Below, piece after piece: positions 37,791-45,812 of a DNA stretch of 64,000 nt; the stretch's first letter is position 1, and every line of letters starts with the position of its first letter. This DNA is from Propionibacterium sp. Its GTDB lineage: Bacteria; Actinomycetota; Actinomycetes; Propionibacteriales; Propionibacteriaceae. The notes under the pieces were generated by a model. That model made no database searches. It was not told the DNA's origin and saw nothing but the letters and a program-made list of their open reading frames with translations. Where the stretch lies: NCBI GenBank assembly GCA_012517405.1, contig JAAYVB010000010.1:87858-151857 (forward strand), given 5' to 3'. The translations under genes were made by a program, and so were the position numbers.

Positions 37791-38513
37791 TCAGCCTAGA
37801 ATCCGGGGTTCACCGCTGGCATCCAACAAATGGCGTCGTCCTCTGGCATCTCGCCTCAAGGACAAAGCAACGACGTTATCCTGCGCCATCGCTTCAAAGC
37901 TGTCCGCAACCGTGTCGAGTTCAACGCGTGTGAGATGCGTTCTGCTGCTGGTGTCTGTCGCCACGTAGAAGCCGCCAAGCGTCACTGGGCCGCTCAGTCT
38001 TGGGTCATCTTCCTGAAGAATGCTGGCTTCCTCGACGCTGATCCCCGCCAGATCCCAAGCGAAGTGAAGGACGTGGCTGTGTACGAACAGGTTGCACATC
38101 TGAGCCGTGGTGATTTGGCCTCTGGCCGGACGCGTTAGGTCGTACCAGTCGAAGGCGCTGATCGCGTCCAGGAAGTCAGGCGCGGAGCGGTCCGCTCGAA
38201 GCGGATAGGCAGTCACCTCGACCGTCGATTTCCTGATCTGCTTCGTGACTTTGTAGGGCATCCCAAGCAGACGGCGGAGTGCGAAAGAGCCCACCATTAG
38301 TGCACGCTCCACCTCGAAAACTGCTTCGGTCTCTGCCTCGTAGCTGTCCTCAGAATCTGCAACGTCGAGGCTCTCCCAGTGAGTCATCTGACCAGCGGCG
38401 CGAAGCTGATTCGCGCATTCGCCCAACTCGCGCTTCCATGGCCAGCTTTCGTTGAACATCTGAGCTTCCTCTTCCCGCTTGCCGAAGAGCAGGTTGACAT
38501 TCACCGCACCCAT
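37791..38513 (-). CDS. Unknown cytoplasmic protein, 240 aa
   Basis: The frame is open from 38540, but AGGAGG precedes ATG 38513 by about ten bases, so I start there. No membrane segment is visible. The sequence is mixed alpha/beta (FEVERALMVGSFALRRLLGM, then ITTAQMCNLFVHSHVLHFAW, then GPVTLGGFYVATDTSS). I cannot assign a family; proteins of this plan are common as single genes in bacterial accessory regions. It faces the DUF3825 gene with 65 bases between the stops. Confidence 0.65.
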   Translation of the reverse strand: MGAVNVNLLFGKREEEAQMFNESWPWKRELGECANQLRAAGQMTHWESLDVADSEDSYEAETEAVFEVERALMVGSFALRRLLGMPYKVTKQIRKSTVEVTAYPLRADRSAPDFLDAISAFDWYDLTRPARGQITTAQMCNLFVHSHVLHFAWDLAGISVEEASILQEDDPRLSGPVTLGGFYVATDTSSRTHLTRVELDTVADSFEAMAQDNVVALSLRRDARGRRHLLDASGEPRILG

Positions 38514-39220
38514 CTTCGCAGAAGCCTCCTGTCGTGGCATGGAGTGATTGCGAGACCTGGCGCATTCGGGACGGGCGGTGCATGTGAGCAGCCACGTTCA
38601 CGTGCCCGGCGAGGTCGAGCACATCGTCGACCTATCGGCATCCTCGCCGCCGGCGGGTTGCACTGCAAGGGGCCGCTTGAGCCGCTCGCGCTCGACGGGA
38701 ATCCCCAGCGCGCTACTTCGCTCTCACCGAGACTCGCGGAGCGCCGCGATGAGCGGGATGCTCCTCACCCAAACCCGCCGCTGGCCGCGCTCAGGCACGT
38801 AGACGGTTCCCATACGGGCTGGCGTTCGGGACCGTCCCCGTTAGCGATTGTCTTGACAACTGGGTCTGCAACCGGGTGGGATGGCCTGGCCCTGAGCTCC
38901 CTAGGCCTGGGTGCGCAAGCCCGCCGCTCTTGGATGGACCACAGCCGCATTGGTCGCAGCGGTCTTCATCGAAACCGTGCTCTGCCTGTTGACCGTCTCC
39001 ACGCTGCGTCGTCGTGCTTCAGAGCCCTGACCAGAACATCCATTCTGGCCATCACTCGGGGACTGGCGACGACGCTGCCGCGCAGGCTCCTTGTCCGCCA
39101 GGTCTCGGAACTTGCGCTCGACCTCCCGTGTGTGGTTGCGGGTTCTCGAACGCCTGTAGCCAGACCCCGGCTCACCTGATCGTAAGGGACAACATGGGGA
39201 AGGACCACTGTGGATGGGTG
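38514..39220. other. 0.7 kb without a complete gene; one membrane-segment fragment
   Basis: The only coding-like piece is a plus-strand stretch from about 38905 to 39029 encoding WVRKPAALGWTTAALVAAVF and on to RRRASEP and a stop. It looks like the last membrane helix of a lost transporter, opened upstream by a stop codon. Longer open frames here have no family pattern. This stretch separates the unknown genes from the 3' end of the Tad operon. Confidence 0.45.
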
Positions 39221-42200
39221 TTATGAGGCGAATTGTCCTGTGTATTTCTGGTTCCATTCGCTGCGGGCAAGGACCTGTTCGGTGCGTTGTCCGATCTCGG
39301 CGGGCAGGCCGTCGTCTTCTTTCGCATTGCATATCTCTTGGTCGATGAGGCGCCGGGATTCCTCGTGATGGCTTTGTGCTTGGAGGATGGCGGCCATGTC
39401 GAGTTTGGGAATCTCATCGTAGGGTGCTGCCAAGAGGCTGCCCTCGGTCGCTGCCTGGGCCCGGTCGAGTTGGCCGGTTTGGAGGAAGTGGATGGTGAGT
39501 AGGTGTGCTGTGTCGACGATGGCACAGGTCATGTGATGATCGATACCGGTGTCGGTCAGCCAGGACCATCCGCCCGGGCGGAGCTGATCAAAGGGCCGCC
39601 CGGTGACCAGGCCGAGTGCCGCGACCATGTCATCGACACCGTCGGTGCCGCAGGCTTGCCCACGCAGCCTCAGCCGGCGGAACAGGTCCACATCCATGAG
39701 CAGGTCCTCGATTTGATAGACCGGCACGCCACGCAGTTTGGCGGCGGGTGATTCGGTCGCGGCTGGCAGATGCGGGCGCCCGTTGCGCGGGTTCGTGCCG
39801 AGCCAGTCGCGGACGGTCTTGACTGCCGTGCGCACGGTGGTGAGGTTCGTGTAGCCGAGAGCTGTGGCCAACTCGTCTGGGGTGGCTCCGTGCTCGCGCA
39901 GCGCGAGATAGCTGAGTACTTCGGTGTAGAAGGGTTTGCGTTTGGCGATCGCGGCGCCGTGAGCGCGCACCGTGACCGGCCCGAGCAGCGCGAGGCGTGG
40001 CCGCGCGCAGTCGTCGCTGTGCCAGTCGGCGAGATCCTGGTCCAGCCCCGGGTCGGCCTGCTCTGCTACGGTACGAACGTGCGCAGGCACTTTCGCATCG
40101 AGGATCTCAAGATCGGCCTCAACCGCGCTTGCTGGCATCGGCGCATCGGCAGCGATGAGGCTGGTAGACGGTTCACTGTCTAGTGTCGACCGCGGCACGG
40201 TCAGGTCCTCGCGGAGCGCACCGGCTTGATCGGCCAGCGCTTGCCAACCGTCAGTGGCCTCACTCACCGGCATGGCAGTGTCCTGGGCCGCAGTACCTAC
40301 AGTTAGCAGCGCAGCACAGCCGAGGGCCTCGTCGCGGGTGAGCCCGACCGCTATGAGATCGAGGCCGAGCACATCGATCTTGATGCGGCCGGTGCTGGTG
40401 AAGTCGAACTCGATCGGGTCAGGTATCGGGGTGCTGGTGACGATTGCGGTGGCTGTTCTTCCCTGATGGGTTCTGATCACGTCTACTAAAGCGGCGAATC
40501 CGTGCTCGTCGCGGGCGTGGTCTCCATCGGCCACGAGCACTTGCGCAGCCCATACTTCTTCGCCGGCTTGGGACGCGCGGGCGGTTGTGGTGTCCTGATC
40601 AAGCCCGGCCGCCAAAGTGGCCGCACCGATCGCGCTGTCGTGGAGTCGCTGGCTTGCTGCGGCCGGCGACTCCACACGGTGGATCCGCTCTGGGTTGATC
40701 GCGGTCAAGTCATCAAGACCAGCACACGCGATGCTCGTGTTGGCCGACCACCGGTTGAGGGCAAGTTCGGCCACGACATAGCGCAGATAGTCGCTGCGGA
40801 AGTCAGGATCGCCGACCACCCGCACCGTAGCAAGTTGCTCAAGATTCACCAACCAGACGTCACTGGTATCGCTGGACCCACAGGTGACCAGCAGCGGATA
40901 CGGCGCTGGCTGTCCGGCAGACCGGTTGTGGTTCGCTGCCGCACTGCTGTCCGCGGCCAGCTGCCAGATCAGCTGATCCGGGTCTGACATCGTCCACGGT
41001 TCGGCCAGTTGGGCGGGGCTGGCCAGGTGCAGGACGAGGACGCCGTCGGCGCGCAGTTGGACCGCGTTCACCGTTGGCATTGGCCGGTGGTCGGCGATCA
41101 TTGTGGCAGCGAGGTGGCGTAGCGCGTCATCCAGGTGCTGAACGGTCGGGATCGCTGGTGTGCCGACGGCGGTGATTGTCTTCTCCACTGGAGCGAGTGG
41201 TGGGTTTGGGGTGGCGATAGCCCGTCCCGGGCGGCGTTCTCGGAACTGTTGGCGCCGGCGCGAGCGCATCGCCAGCAACGCCCCCGCTGCGAGAACCAGG
41301 CCGCCCGTCGACAGCCCCGTCAGGAGCCACGGAGCGGCGAGTTCGTCGGCGTCTACATCGGTCGAGTCCTGACCGGGTGGTTCTGGCGCGGCGTCTGCTT
41401 GTGGGGTCTGCGGGGCACCCGGTTGCTGGGGCATGCCGCTGTCCACGGTCGATGACTGAGCAGGTTCTTCGGCTGGACTCGGTTCCGACCTGGGTGGATC
41501 AGTCGGGATATCAGAGGTTGGTGACCAGACCGGATTGTCGGATTCCTCGGTTGCAGGTGGCGTATTTTCCACTGCCGCGGGGGCGGTCACGGGAATATGC
41601 AGCCGCCAACCAATCAGGAGCACATCCGGGTCCGTCAACTGCTCCCCGTCAGGCTGAATCACATCGCAGGAGGCAGCGAAGATCTCCGGCCACCGAGACG
41701 CATCCCCCAGGTAGGTCTGCGCGAGCCCGGAAAGCGTGTCGGCAGGACCGACGCGGTGTTCGATCACCTGGTGGGCGTCAGGGACGCTGACCATGGTGAC
41801 CGGGATCTTGAGAGTCCAGCCGTCGCGAATCAGATCCGGGTTGGTGAGTCGTTGATCATCAGACTGGACGATGTCCACCGACGCATCGAAGATCTCGGGC
41901 CACCGATCCGCATCCCCGAGATAGGTACGAGCCAACCCGGACAAAGTATCGGCGGGCTCAACAATGTGGTCAATCAGCGACACCGTCACATCCTTTGGAC
42001 GCTCAGGGCTGACATCCGCAGGCTGGCCTGCTGCCTGAGCGGCCGCCGGTGTCGGCGGAGTGCTGGTGTCGTCACCGTGCGCCATGGGCACACTGGACAG
42101 GGCTTGGGTAGATAGGAAGAGGAGTGCGGCTGCAGCGACGAGCTGACGGACCGCGAGCTGCGGCGCCTTGAAGGCAGGCGCAGTCGGTATGGTGATGCCG

Positions 42201-42454
42201 CGAACGGATGCGATGATCTCGCTGAGGATGGTGGCGCCGAGGAGCAGCCAGACGATCCACCCGGCCAGGCATGTAGCTTCCAGGGCGAGGGATCCGTCGT
42301 CCGGACGAGTAAGCCAGCCTGCGATCTGGCCGATCGTCGGCCACCGGTCAGGGATCGGGTTACCGCCAACTGTGAGCAACACGATGGGCAGACCGACCAG
42401 AATGGCCACGATCACCAAGCAGGCCAGCAGTCCGGTAAGGCGACGGCGGATCAT
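39221..42454 (-). CDS. Membrane protein with two LysM domains and a BTAD-like regulator domain
   Basis: A 1077-residue, multi-domain protein at the end of the Tad operon. Three hydrophobic segments lie near 8-30, 55-80 and 95-115. Two LysM repeats follow (VEPADTLSGLARTYLGDADR and VGPADTLSGLAQTYLGDASR), then a Pro/Glu-rich linker, another helix (LLTGLSTGGLVLAAGALLAM), a ~400-residue central region, and a C-terminal winged-helix plus BTAD-like segment (LALLGPVTVRAHGAAIAKRK, then YLALREHGATPDELATALGY). LysM would bind peptidoglycan outside while the BTAD-type domain would lie inside, so it may couple wall status to activity or assembly. ATG 42454 overlaps the upstream stop (ATGA). Such proteins are regular members of actinobacterial Tad-like loci. 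Confidence 0.85.
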   Translation of the reverse strand: MIRRRLTGLLACLVIVAILVGLPIVLLTVGGNPIPDRWPTIGQIAGWLTRPDDGSLALEATCLAGWIVWLLLGATILSEIIASVRGITIPTAPAFKAPQLAVRQLVAAAALLFLSTQALSSVPMAHGDDTSTPPTPAAAQAAGQPADVSPERPKDVTVSLIDHIVEPADTLSGLARTYLGDADRWPEIFDASVDIVQSDDQRLTNPDLIRDGWTLKIPVTMVSVPDAHQVIEHRVGPADTLSGLAQTYLGDASRWPEIFAASCDVIQPDGEQLTDPDVLLIGWRLHIPVTAPAAVENTPPATEESDNPVWSPTSDIPTDPPRSEPSPAEEPAQSSTVDSGMPQQPGAPQTPQADAAPEPPGQDSTDVDADELAAPWLLTGLSTGGLVLAAGALLAMRSRRRQQFRERRPGRAIATPNPPLAPVEKTITAVGTPAIPTVQHLDDALRHLAATMIADHRPMPTVNAVQLRADGVLVLHLASPAQLAEPWTMSDPDQLIWQLAADSSAAANHNRSAGQPAPYPLLVTCGSSDTSDVWLVNLEQLATVRVVGDPDFRSDYLRYVVAELALNRWSANTSIACAGLDDLTAINPERIHRVESPAAASQRLHDSAIGAATLAAGLDQDTTTARASQAGEEVWAAQVLVADGDHARDEHGFAALVDVIRTHQGRTATAIVTSTPIPDPIEFDFTSTGRIKIDVLGLDLIAVGLTRDEALGCAALLTVGTAAQDTAMPVSEATDGWQALADQAGALREDLTVPRSTLDSEPSTSLIAADAPMPASAVEADLEILDAKVPAHVRTVAEQADPGLDQDLADWHSDDCARPRLALLGPVTVRAHGAAIAKRKPFYTEVLSYLALREHGATPDELATALGYTNLTTVRTAVKTVRDWLGTNPRNGRPHLPAATESPAAKLRGVPVYQIEDLLMDVDLFRRLRLRGQACGTDGVDDMVAALGLVTGRPFDQLRPGGWSWLTDTGIDHHMTCAIVDTAHLLTIHFLQTGQLDRAQAATEGSLLAAPYDEIPKLDMAAILQAQSHHEESRRLIDQEICNAKEDDGLPAEIGQRTEQVLARSEWNQKYTGQFAS

Positions 42455-42891
42455 CGTTGTGTTCCTTCGTAGACGCGCAGTGTGTCTGCTGAGGCGGTGC
42501 CGGTGACTGGTAGCGAGTTGATACCGATGATGCTGAGGAAGCTGCATTGATAGCTGCTGGTGATGGTGACGGTCACCGTGTCGGAGTTCACCGTCACGCT
42601 GCCGACGACTCCTGCGTCGGCGAGGTAGGCGTTGGCGGCTGCCGCAGCCTTGTAGGGGTCGGTCTGTGCCTGTTGTCCGCGGACGAGCTGATCAAGGTTG
42701 ACCTGTTGACCGCCGGTTCGTGCCGCCTCAAAGGCGACGCTGCGAGCCTGCTGCTCGGCGACGGCTTGACCGCCGAAGTCGACAGCGATCCCGACGATGA
42801 CGATCATGCACAACGCCGCCAGCGCTGCCCACAAGCTGATCGATCCGCGTTCATCATCGGCGGGCTTCAGGTGTGGAGATCGCGTGCGCAT
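42451..42891 (-). CDS. TadG/TadE-like pseudopilin (third)
   Basis: A 146-residue protein with a short basic leader, ERGSISLWAALAALCMIVIV at about 14-33 forming a single N-terminal helix, then a small exported domain with a possible disulphide-poor fold. The G|S pair matches the presumed cleavage position of Flp-type pseudopilins, but position +5 is Trp instead of Glu. ATG 42891 follows the previous stop by one base. It is probably a minor pilin or TadG-like tip protein of the Tad apparatus. Confidence 0.75.
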   Translation of the reverse strand: MRTRSPHLKPADDERGSISLWAALAALCMIVIVGIAVDFGGQAVAEQQARSVAFEAARTGGQQVNLDQLVRGQQAQTDPYKAAAAANAYLADAGVVGSVTVNSDTVTVTITSSYQCSFLSIIGINSLPVTGTASADTLRVYEGTQR

Positions 42892-42892
42892 G

Positions 42893-43324
42893 TCAGCGTC
42901 CTCTGAACAGGTCAAGTGGAGATTCCATGGTTGATGTAATGGTGATCGATCCCGGCAGCCCCGAGATGGCGATGTCGGCCAAATCGACGACACACACCAC
43001 GGTCGCCGACACCGACGCCTGAGTGCCGACCGGTACCCCGAAGCCGCTGGTGTCCACGCTGATGTTCGTCGAGCTGCAGGCCAGACCTTGGTTGAGCAAC
43101 GCTTGTTGGCCAGTGGCCAATGCCCGCGTCTGTGCTTCGCCAGCGGTCCGTGAAATGGAGGCCGCCCGAGCAGCCTCGGCGGCTGCGGCGTCCAGGCTCT
43201 GGTGGGCCATCTGGACACGGCCGGCAGCAATGATCAAAGATACGAACAACATGAACGCAGGCAGCACGATGACTGCCTCGATGGTCGCAGAGCCGCGTTG
43301 CGACGTGCTGGTTGATCGTTTCAT
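42893..43324 (-). CDS. tadE: TadE-like pseudopilin (second)
   Basis: A 143-residue protein starting MKRSTSTSQRGSATIEAVIV. A presumed G|S cleavage site is followed by Glu at +5 and a long hydrophobic helix (AVIVLPAFMLFVSLIIAAGR), the classic TadE pattern. A helical stem (QSLDAAAAEAARAASIS) and a small beta-rich C-terminal domain follow. It overlaps the upstream pseudopilin by ATGA. It is expected to be a minor pseudopilin processed by a TadV-type peptidase, which is not in the window. Confidence 0.82.
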   Translation of the reverse strand: MKRSTSTSQRGSATIEAVIVLPAFMLFVSLIIAAGRVQMAHQSLDAAAAEAARAASISRTAGEAQTRALATGQQALLNQGLACSSTNISVDTSGFGVPVGTQASVSATVVCVVDLADIAISGLPGSITITSTMESPLDLFRGR

Positions 43325-43743
43325 GACGGCATCTCCCAGGGCAGGCTGGCCGAACGGGTCACGCTGAGTGTGAGGCCGGGAATGAGCGACAAGGAGTTGC
43401 CGGTGACGGTAACCGTGGGACCGTACGCACCAGCGGTCCCCACGACGGTGTAGTTCTGCAGCGACCCGTGGGATTGGTCGAGCGCGGACAATGCGGTTGT
43501 GGTGCCTGCCGCGATTCCGCTGCTGTTGTCGTACGACGCGGCAACGCGAGCCCCGTCCTGAGCGGCGGCGCCTGCCACCGTGGACGCGTGGTAGTACAGC
43601 GCCGCCTGTAGGCCGAGGAAAAGGACGGAGAACAAGGCCGGCATCAGCACGACCATCTGGATCGACGTTGAGCCGCGCTCCGACTTCTCCGCCCATCGTC
43701 GGACACGGAGCAGCCGGAGGAGCGTACTCGTGCGCGCGATCAT
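43321..43743 (-). CDS. tadE: TadE-like pseudopilin (first)
   Basis: A 140-residue protein. A basic leader is followed by ERGSTSIQMVVLMPALFSVL and one membrane helix, then a stem (YYHASTVAGAAAQDGARVAA) and a beta-rich domain. The layout is TadE, but the residue at +5 after the presumed G|S cleavage site is Gln, not Glu. ATG 43743 follows the Flp-like stop by one base. Probably a minor pilin of the Tad-like apparatus. Confidence 0.8.
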   Translation of the reverse strand: MIARTSTLLRLLRVRRWAEKSERGSTSIQMVVLMPALFSVLFLGLQAALYYHASTVAGAAAQDGARVAASYDNSSGIAAGTTTALSALDQSHGSLQNYTVVGTAGAYGPTVTVTGNSLSLIPGLTLSVTRSASLPWEMPS

Positions 43744-43744
43744 G

Positions 43745-43957
43745 TCACCTGATCTCGCCAGCCTTGGTGGTGACGAAATTGGTGATGGCCAACACGACAA
43801 TACCGACGATGGCGATCATCGCGACTGCCCACAGAACTTGCTCGATGGTGACTGAACCGCGTTCGTCATGGCGTCGGACAGCCCGCTTTCGTTGGTCGTC
43901 GATGTAGAGCCGGGTCTTGACCACGGCCTTGTCGCAGAAGCTTGTGATGGGGCTCAT
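43745..43957 (-). CDS. Flp-type pilin-like small membrane protein
   Basis: A 70-residue protein with a 33-residue basic leader and a single helix in ERGSVTIEQVLWAVAMIAIV. The G|S junction with Glu at +5 matches Flp prepilins, and almost nothing follows the helix (VLAITNFVTTKAGEIR). It is the best candidate for the major pilin of this cluster. It has AAAGGAA upstream of its ATG and is separated from tadC by a hairpin, which could allow it to be expressed at a level different from the assembly genes. Confidence 0.75.
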   Translation of the reverse strand: MSPITSFCDKAVVKTRLYIDDQRKRAVRRHDERGSVTIEQVLWAVAMIAIVGIVVLAITNFVTTKAGEIR

Positions 43958-44017
43958 GAGTCGTTTCCTTTCGGGATGTGGTGGGAATCTTGATAACTCA
44001 AGCCGTTAGATCGGGGT

Positions 44018-44040
44018 TCCCGCCTGCAGAACCGGCGGGA
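44018..44040 (-). terminator. Hairpin between tadC and the pilin gene
   Basis: TCCCGCC (44018-44024) pairs with GGCGGGA (44034-44040) around a nine-base loop, directly after the tadC stop codon. There is no U-run, so it may be a weak terminator, an attenuator or an mRNA-stability element. Confidence 0.45.
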
Positions 44041-44955
44041 TCAAACACCTCCCATCACTCGCAGCAGTGCGGGCGCGACGAGGATGACGAGGAAGATGAC
44101 CCCGAGCACACTCATGGGAATCGACATCTTCTCGCCGATAGCGTTGGCCTCGGTCAGTTCGTCGTTGAGCATCGCGGTGCGCATGGACGCGGAGCGGGCC
44201 CGGAGCTGACCATAGATCTGGCTACCCTGTTCGCCACCCAGCCGAATAATGTCGGCGACGTCACTCAACTCCGGCAGTCCCAACTGATGAGAAAGCCGAC
44301 GAAGAGCATCCCACGGCGCCTCTCCTGTCCACCCGGACAAGGCCAACTCCTCGCGCAGGCGACGGAAGACCCAGGAGTCACCGATCTCCGCAGCGACCTC
44401 CATAGCTTGGCGCGGTCCGGAACCAGCGTTACGCTCCAGCGCGACCAAGTCGGTCCACGCGCCGAGCGCTCTGGCGAACTCGGTCCGAGCCTTCTTGGCG
44501 TCGTCCCGCACGTTGTAATCGGGGAGGAAGAACATGCCGATCGCCATCACCACGGCTGCACCGGTTGGAAGTAAGAACGGCAACCGCAAACCCATGGCTG
44601 CGAACACGATGGTCAAGAACGGCGGAATCAGCAACCCGACGAACGCGAACAACAGCTTCTCGCCGTCGAACCGAGCCACAGGAATCCTCAACAGCGCAAG
44701 CTCTTGACTAGGTGGATTACCCCAAGAACCTCGTGGCAGCGTCGTCATGGCCCACTTGCCGAGCCGATCGGACAGAGTTCCACCGTCAATAGACTCCGAT
44801 TCGGGCATGGTCGGCCGTGAGGTATCCGATGCCAACTTGGTCAGCGCATCACCGGCGTGCGGGTAAGCGGGCGCCAGCCGCCACACAAGGCCCGCCAGGC
44901 CGGAGCCAGCGAGGATGCCACCAAGAATCGCGAGTTGGAGACCTGTCGTGATCAT
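44041..44955 (-). CDS. tadC: Tad pilus inner-membrane protein TadC
   Basis: A 304-residue type II secretion F-domain protein. A hydrophobic N-terminus is followed by a middle helix pair (FVGLLIPPFLTIVFAAMGL and LLPTGAAVVMAIGMFF), a cytoplasmic GspF-like segment (ARALGAWTDLVALERNAGSG, LPELSDVADIIRLGGEQGSQ), and a final helix (MSVLGVIFLVILVAPALLRV). TadC pairs with TadB as the membrane platform driven by TadA. It overlaps tadB by four bases. The arrangement tadZ-tadA-tadB-tadC is standard. Confidence 0.88.
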   Translation of the reverse strand: MITTGLQLAILGGILAGSGLAGLVWRLAPAYPHAGDALTKLASDTSRPTMPESESIDGGTLSDRLGKWAMTTLPRGSWGNPPSQELALLRIPVARFDGEKLLFAFVGLLIPPFLTIVFAAMGLRLPFLLPTGAAVVMAIGMFFLPDYNVRDDAKKARTEFARALGAWTDLVALERNAGSGPRQAMEVAAEIGDSWVFRRLREELALSGWTGEAPWDALRRLSHQLGLPELSDVADIIRLGGEQGSQIYGQLRARSASMRTAMLNDELTEANAIGEKMSIPMSVLGVIFLVILVAPALLRVMGGV

Positions 44956-45812
44956 CGGGAAGCCTCCTCACGGGCAGCCACACCGATGAACCGGGGCAGC
45001 GGTTTCCCGGCAGCCATTCGGCGCATCCAGATCAGCACTGCCGCATAAGCCCCCAACAGCACCGAAAGAAGCAGCTGACCAAACGGGCTCTTGTAGGGAT
45101 CGACGTAGGTACCGGTGAACGCCAACACCGCGAGCACGCCAATGGTGATGATCGTTACCCAGCGCGCAGTGGTACGCGGTTTAGCCCTGTCGGCTTCCAC
45201 CTGACGTCGGGCTCGCACATCTGCGGACACAGACTCGGCCAGCGCCTCCAAAACTGATGCCAGACCAGGTCCCCGGCGCTTGGCTCCGAGGATCAGATTC
45301 GCCGCGATCAGGTCGCCGGTCGCGTCGTCCAGGTCGTCGGCAAAGGCCCGCAATGCGGCCTCGGTCGACCATCGGGCCCTCAGACGAGCCACCAAGCGCC
45401 CCACCTCGGGCCGGATGGCATCCGGGGTCGACCGTAATGTCGCGATCAGCGCCTGTTCGAGACCGACACCAGATGTCAGCACCCCCGAGAGACCGCGGAT
45501 CCATTCCTCCATCGCCTCCAACCGGCGGATCTGCTCTGTCTCACCTCCAGAGGACAGCAGCACCGGTAGGCCAATCGCCGCCACTGGGATCACTACGACG
45601 GCCAGCAGCCAACCCGTCAGCAACGCTGCCGTAACACCCAGCACCAGCCCGGCAGCGAGCAGCCACCGGGTTCGTTTCGGGACGCGGATCGTCGGCAGAC
45701 GATGCCGGACCGGTGCCGGCGTGCGGACCGGCCGTTCCCGCAGCCCAGCGATTACGCCGAGAATGCCGAGCACGACAAGGGCGCCACCAAAAGCAGGAAT
45801 GAGCGGGGTCAT
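44952..45812 (-). CDS. tadB: Tad pilus inner-membrane protein TadB
   Basis: A 286-residue type II secretion F-domain protein with helices near residues 5-24, 50-85 and a C-terminal pair (WVTIITIGVLAVLAFTGTYV and LLLSVLLGAYAAVLIWMRRM). The cytoplasmic domain has the GspF-like pattern MEEWIRGLSGVLTSGVGLEQ and AFADDLDDATGDLIAANLIL. I start at ATG 45812, which overlaps the tadA stop as ATGA; the longer frame to 46004 lies inside tadA. It forms the membrane platform with TadC. Confidence 0.88.
   Translation of the reverse strand: MTPLIPAFGGALVVLGILGVIAGLRERPVRTPAPVRHRLPTIRVPKRTRWLLAAGLVLGVTAALLTGWLLAVVVIPVAAIGLPVLLSSGGETEQIRRLEAMEEWIRGLSGVLTSGVGLEQALIATLRSTPDAIRPEVGRLVARLRARWSTEAALRAFADDLDDATGDLIAANLILGAKRRGPGLASVLEALAESVSADVRARRQVEADRAKPRTTARWVTIITIGVLAVLAFTGTYVDPYKSPFGQLLLSVLLGAYAAVLIWMRRMAAGKPLPRFIGVAAREEASR

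Noticed and set aside
38379..39179. Plus-strand 266-codon frame
   Set aside because: It runs antisense through the end of a real minus-strand gene and then through debris. Its sequence is low in hydrophobic core and shows no family; only the short membrane-helix fragment in another frame looked genuine.
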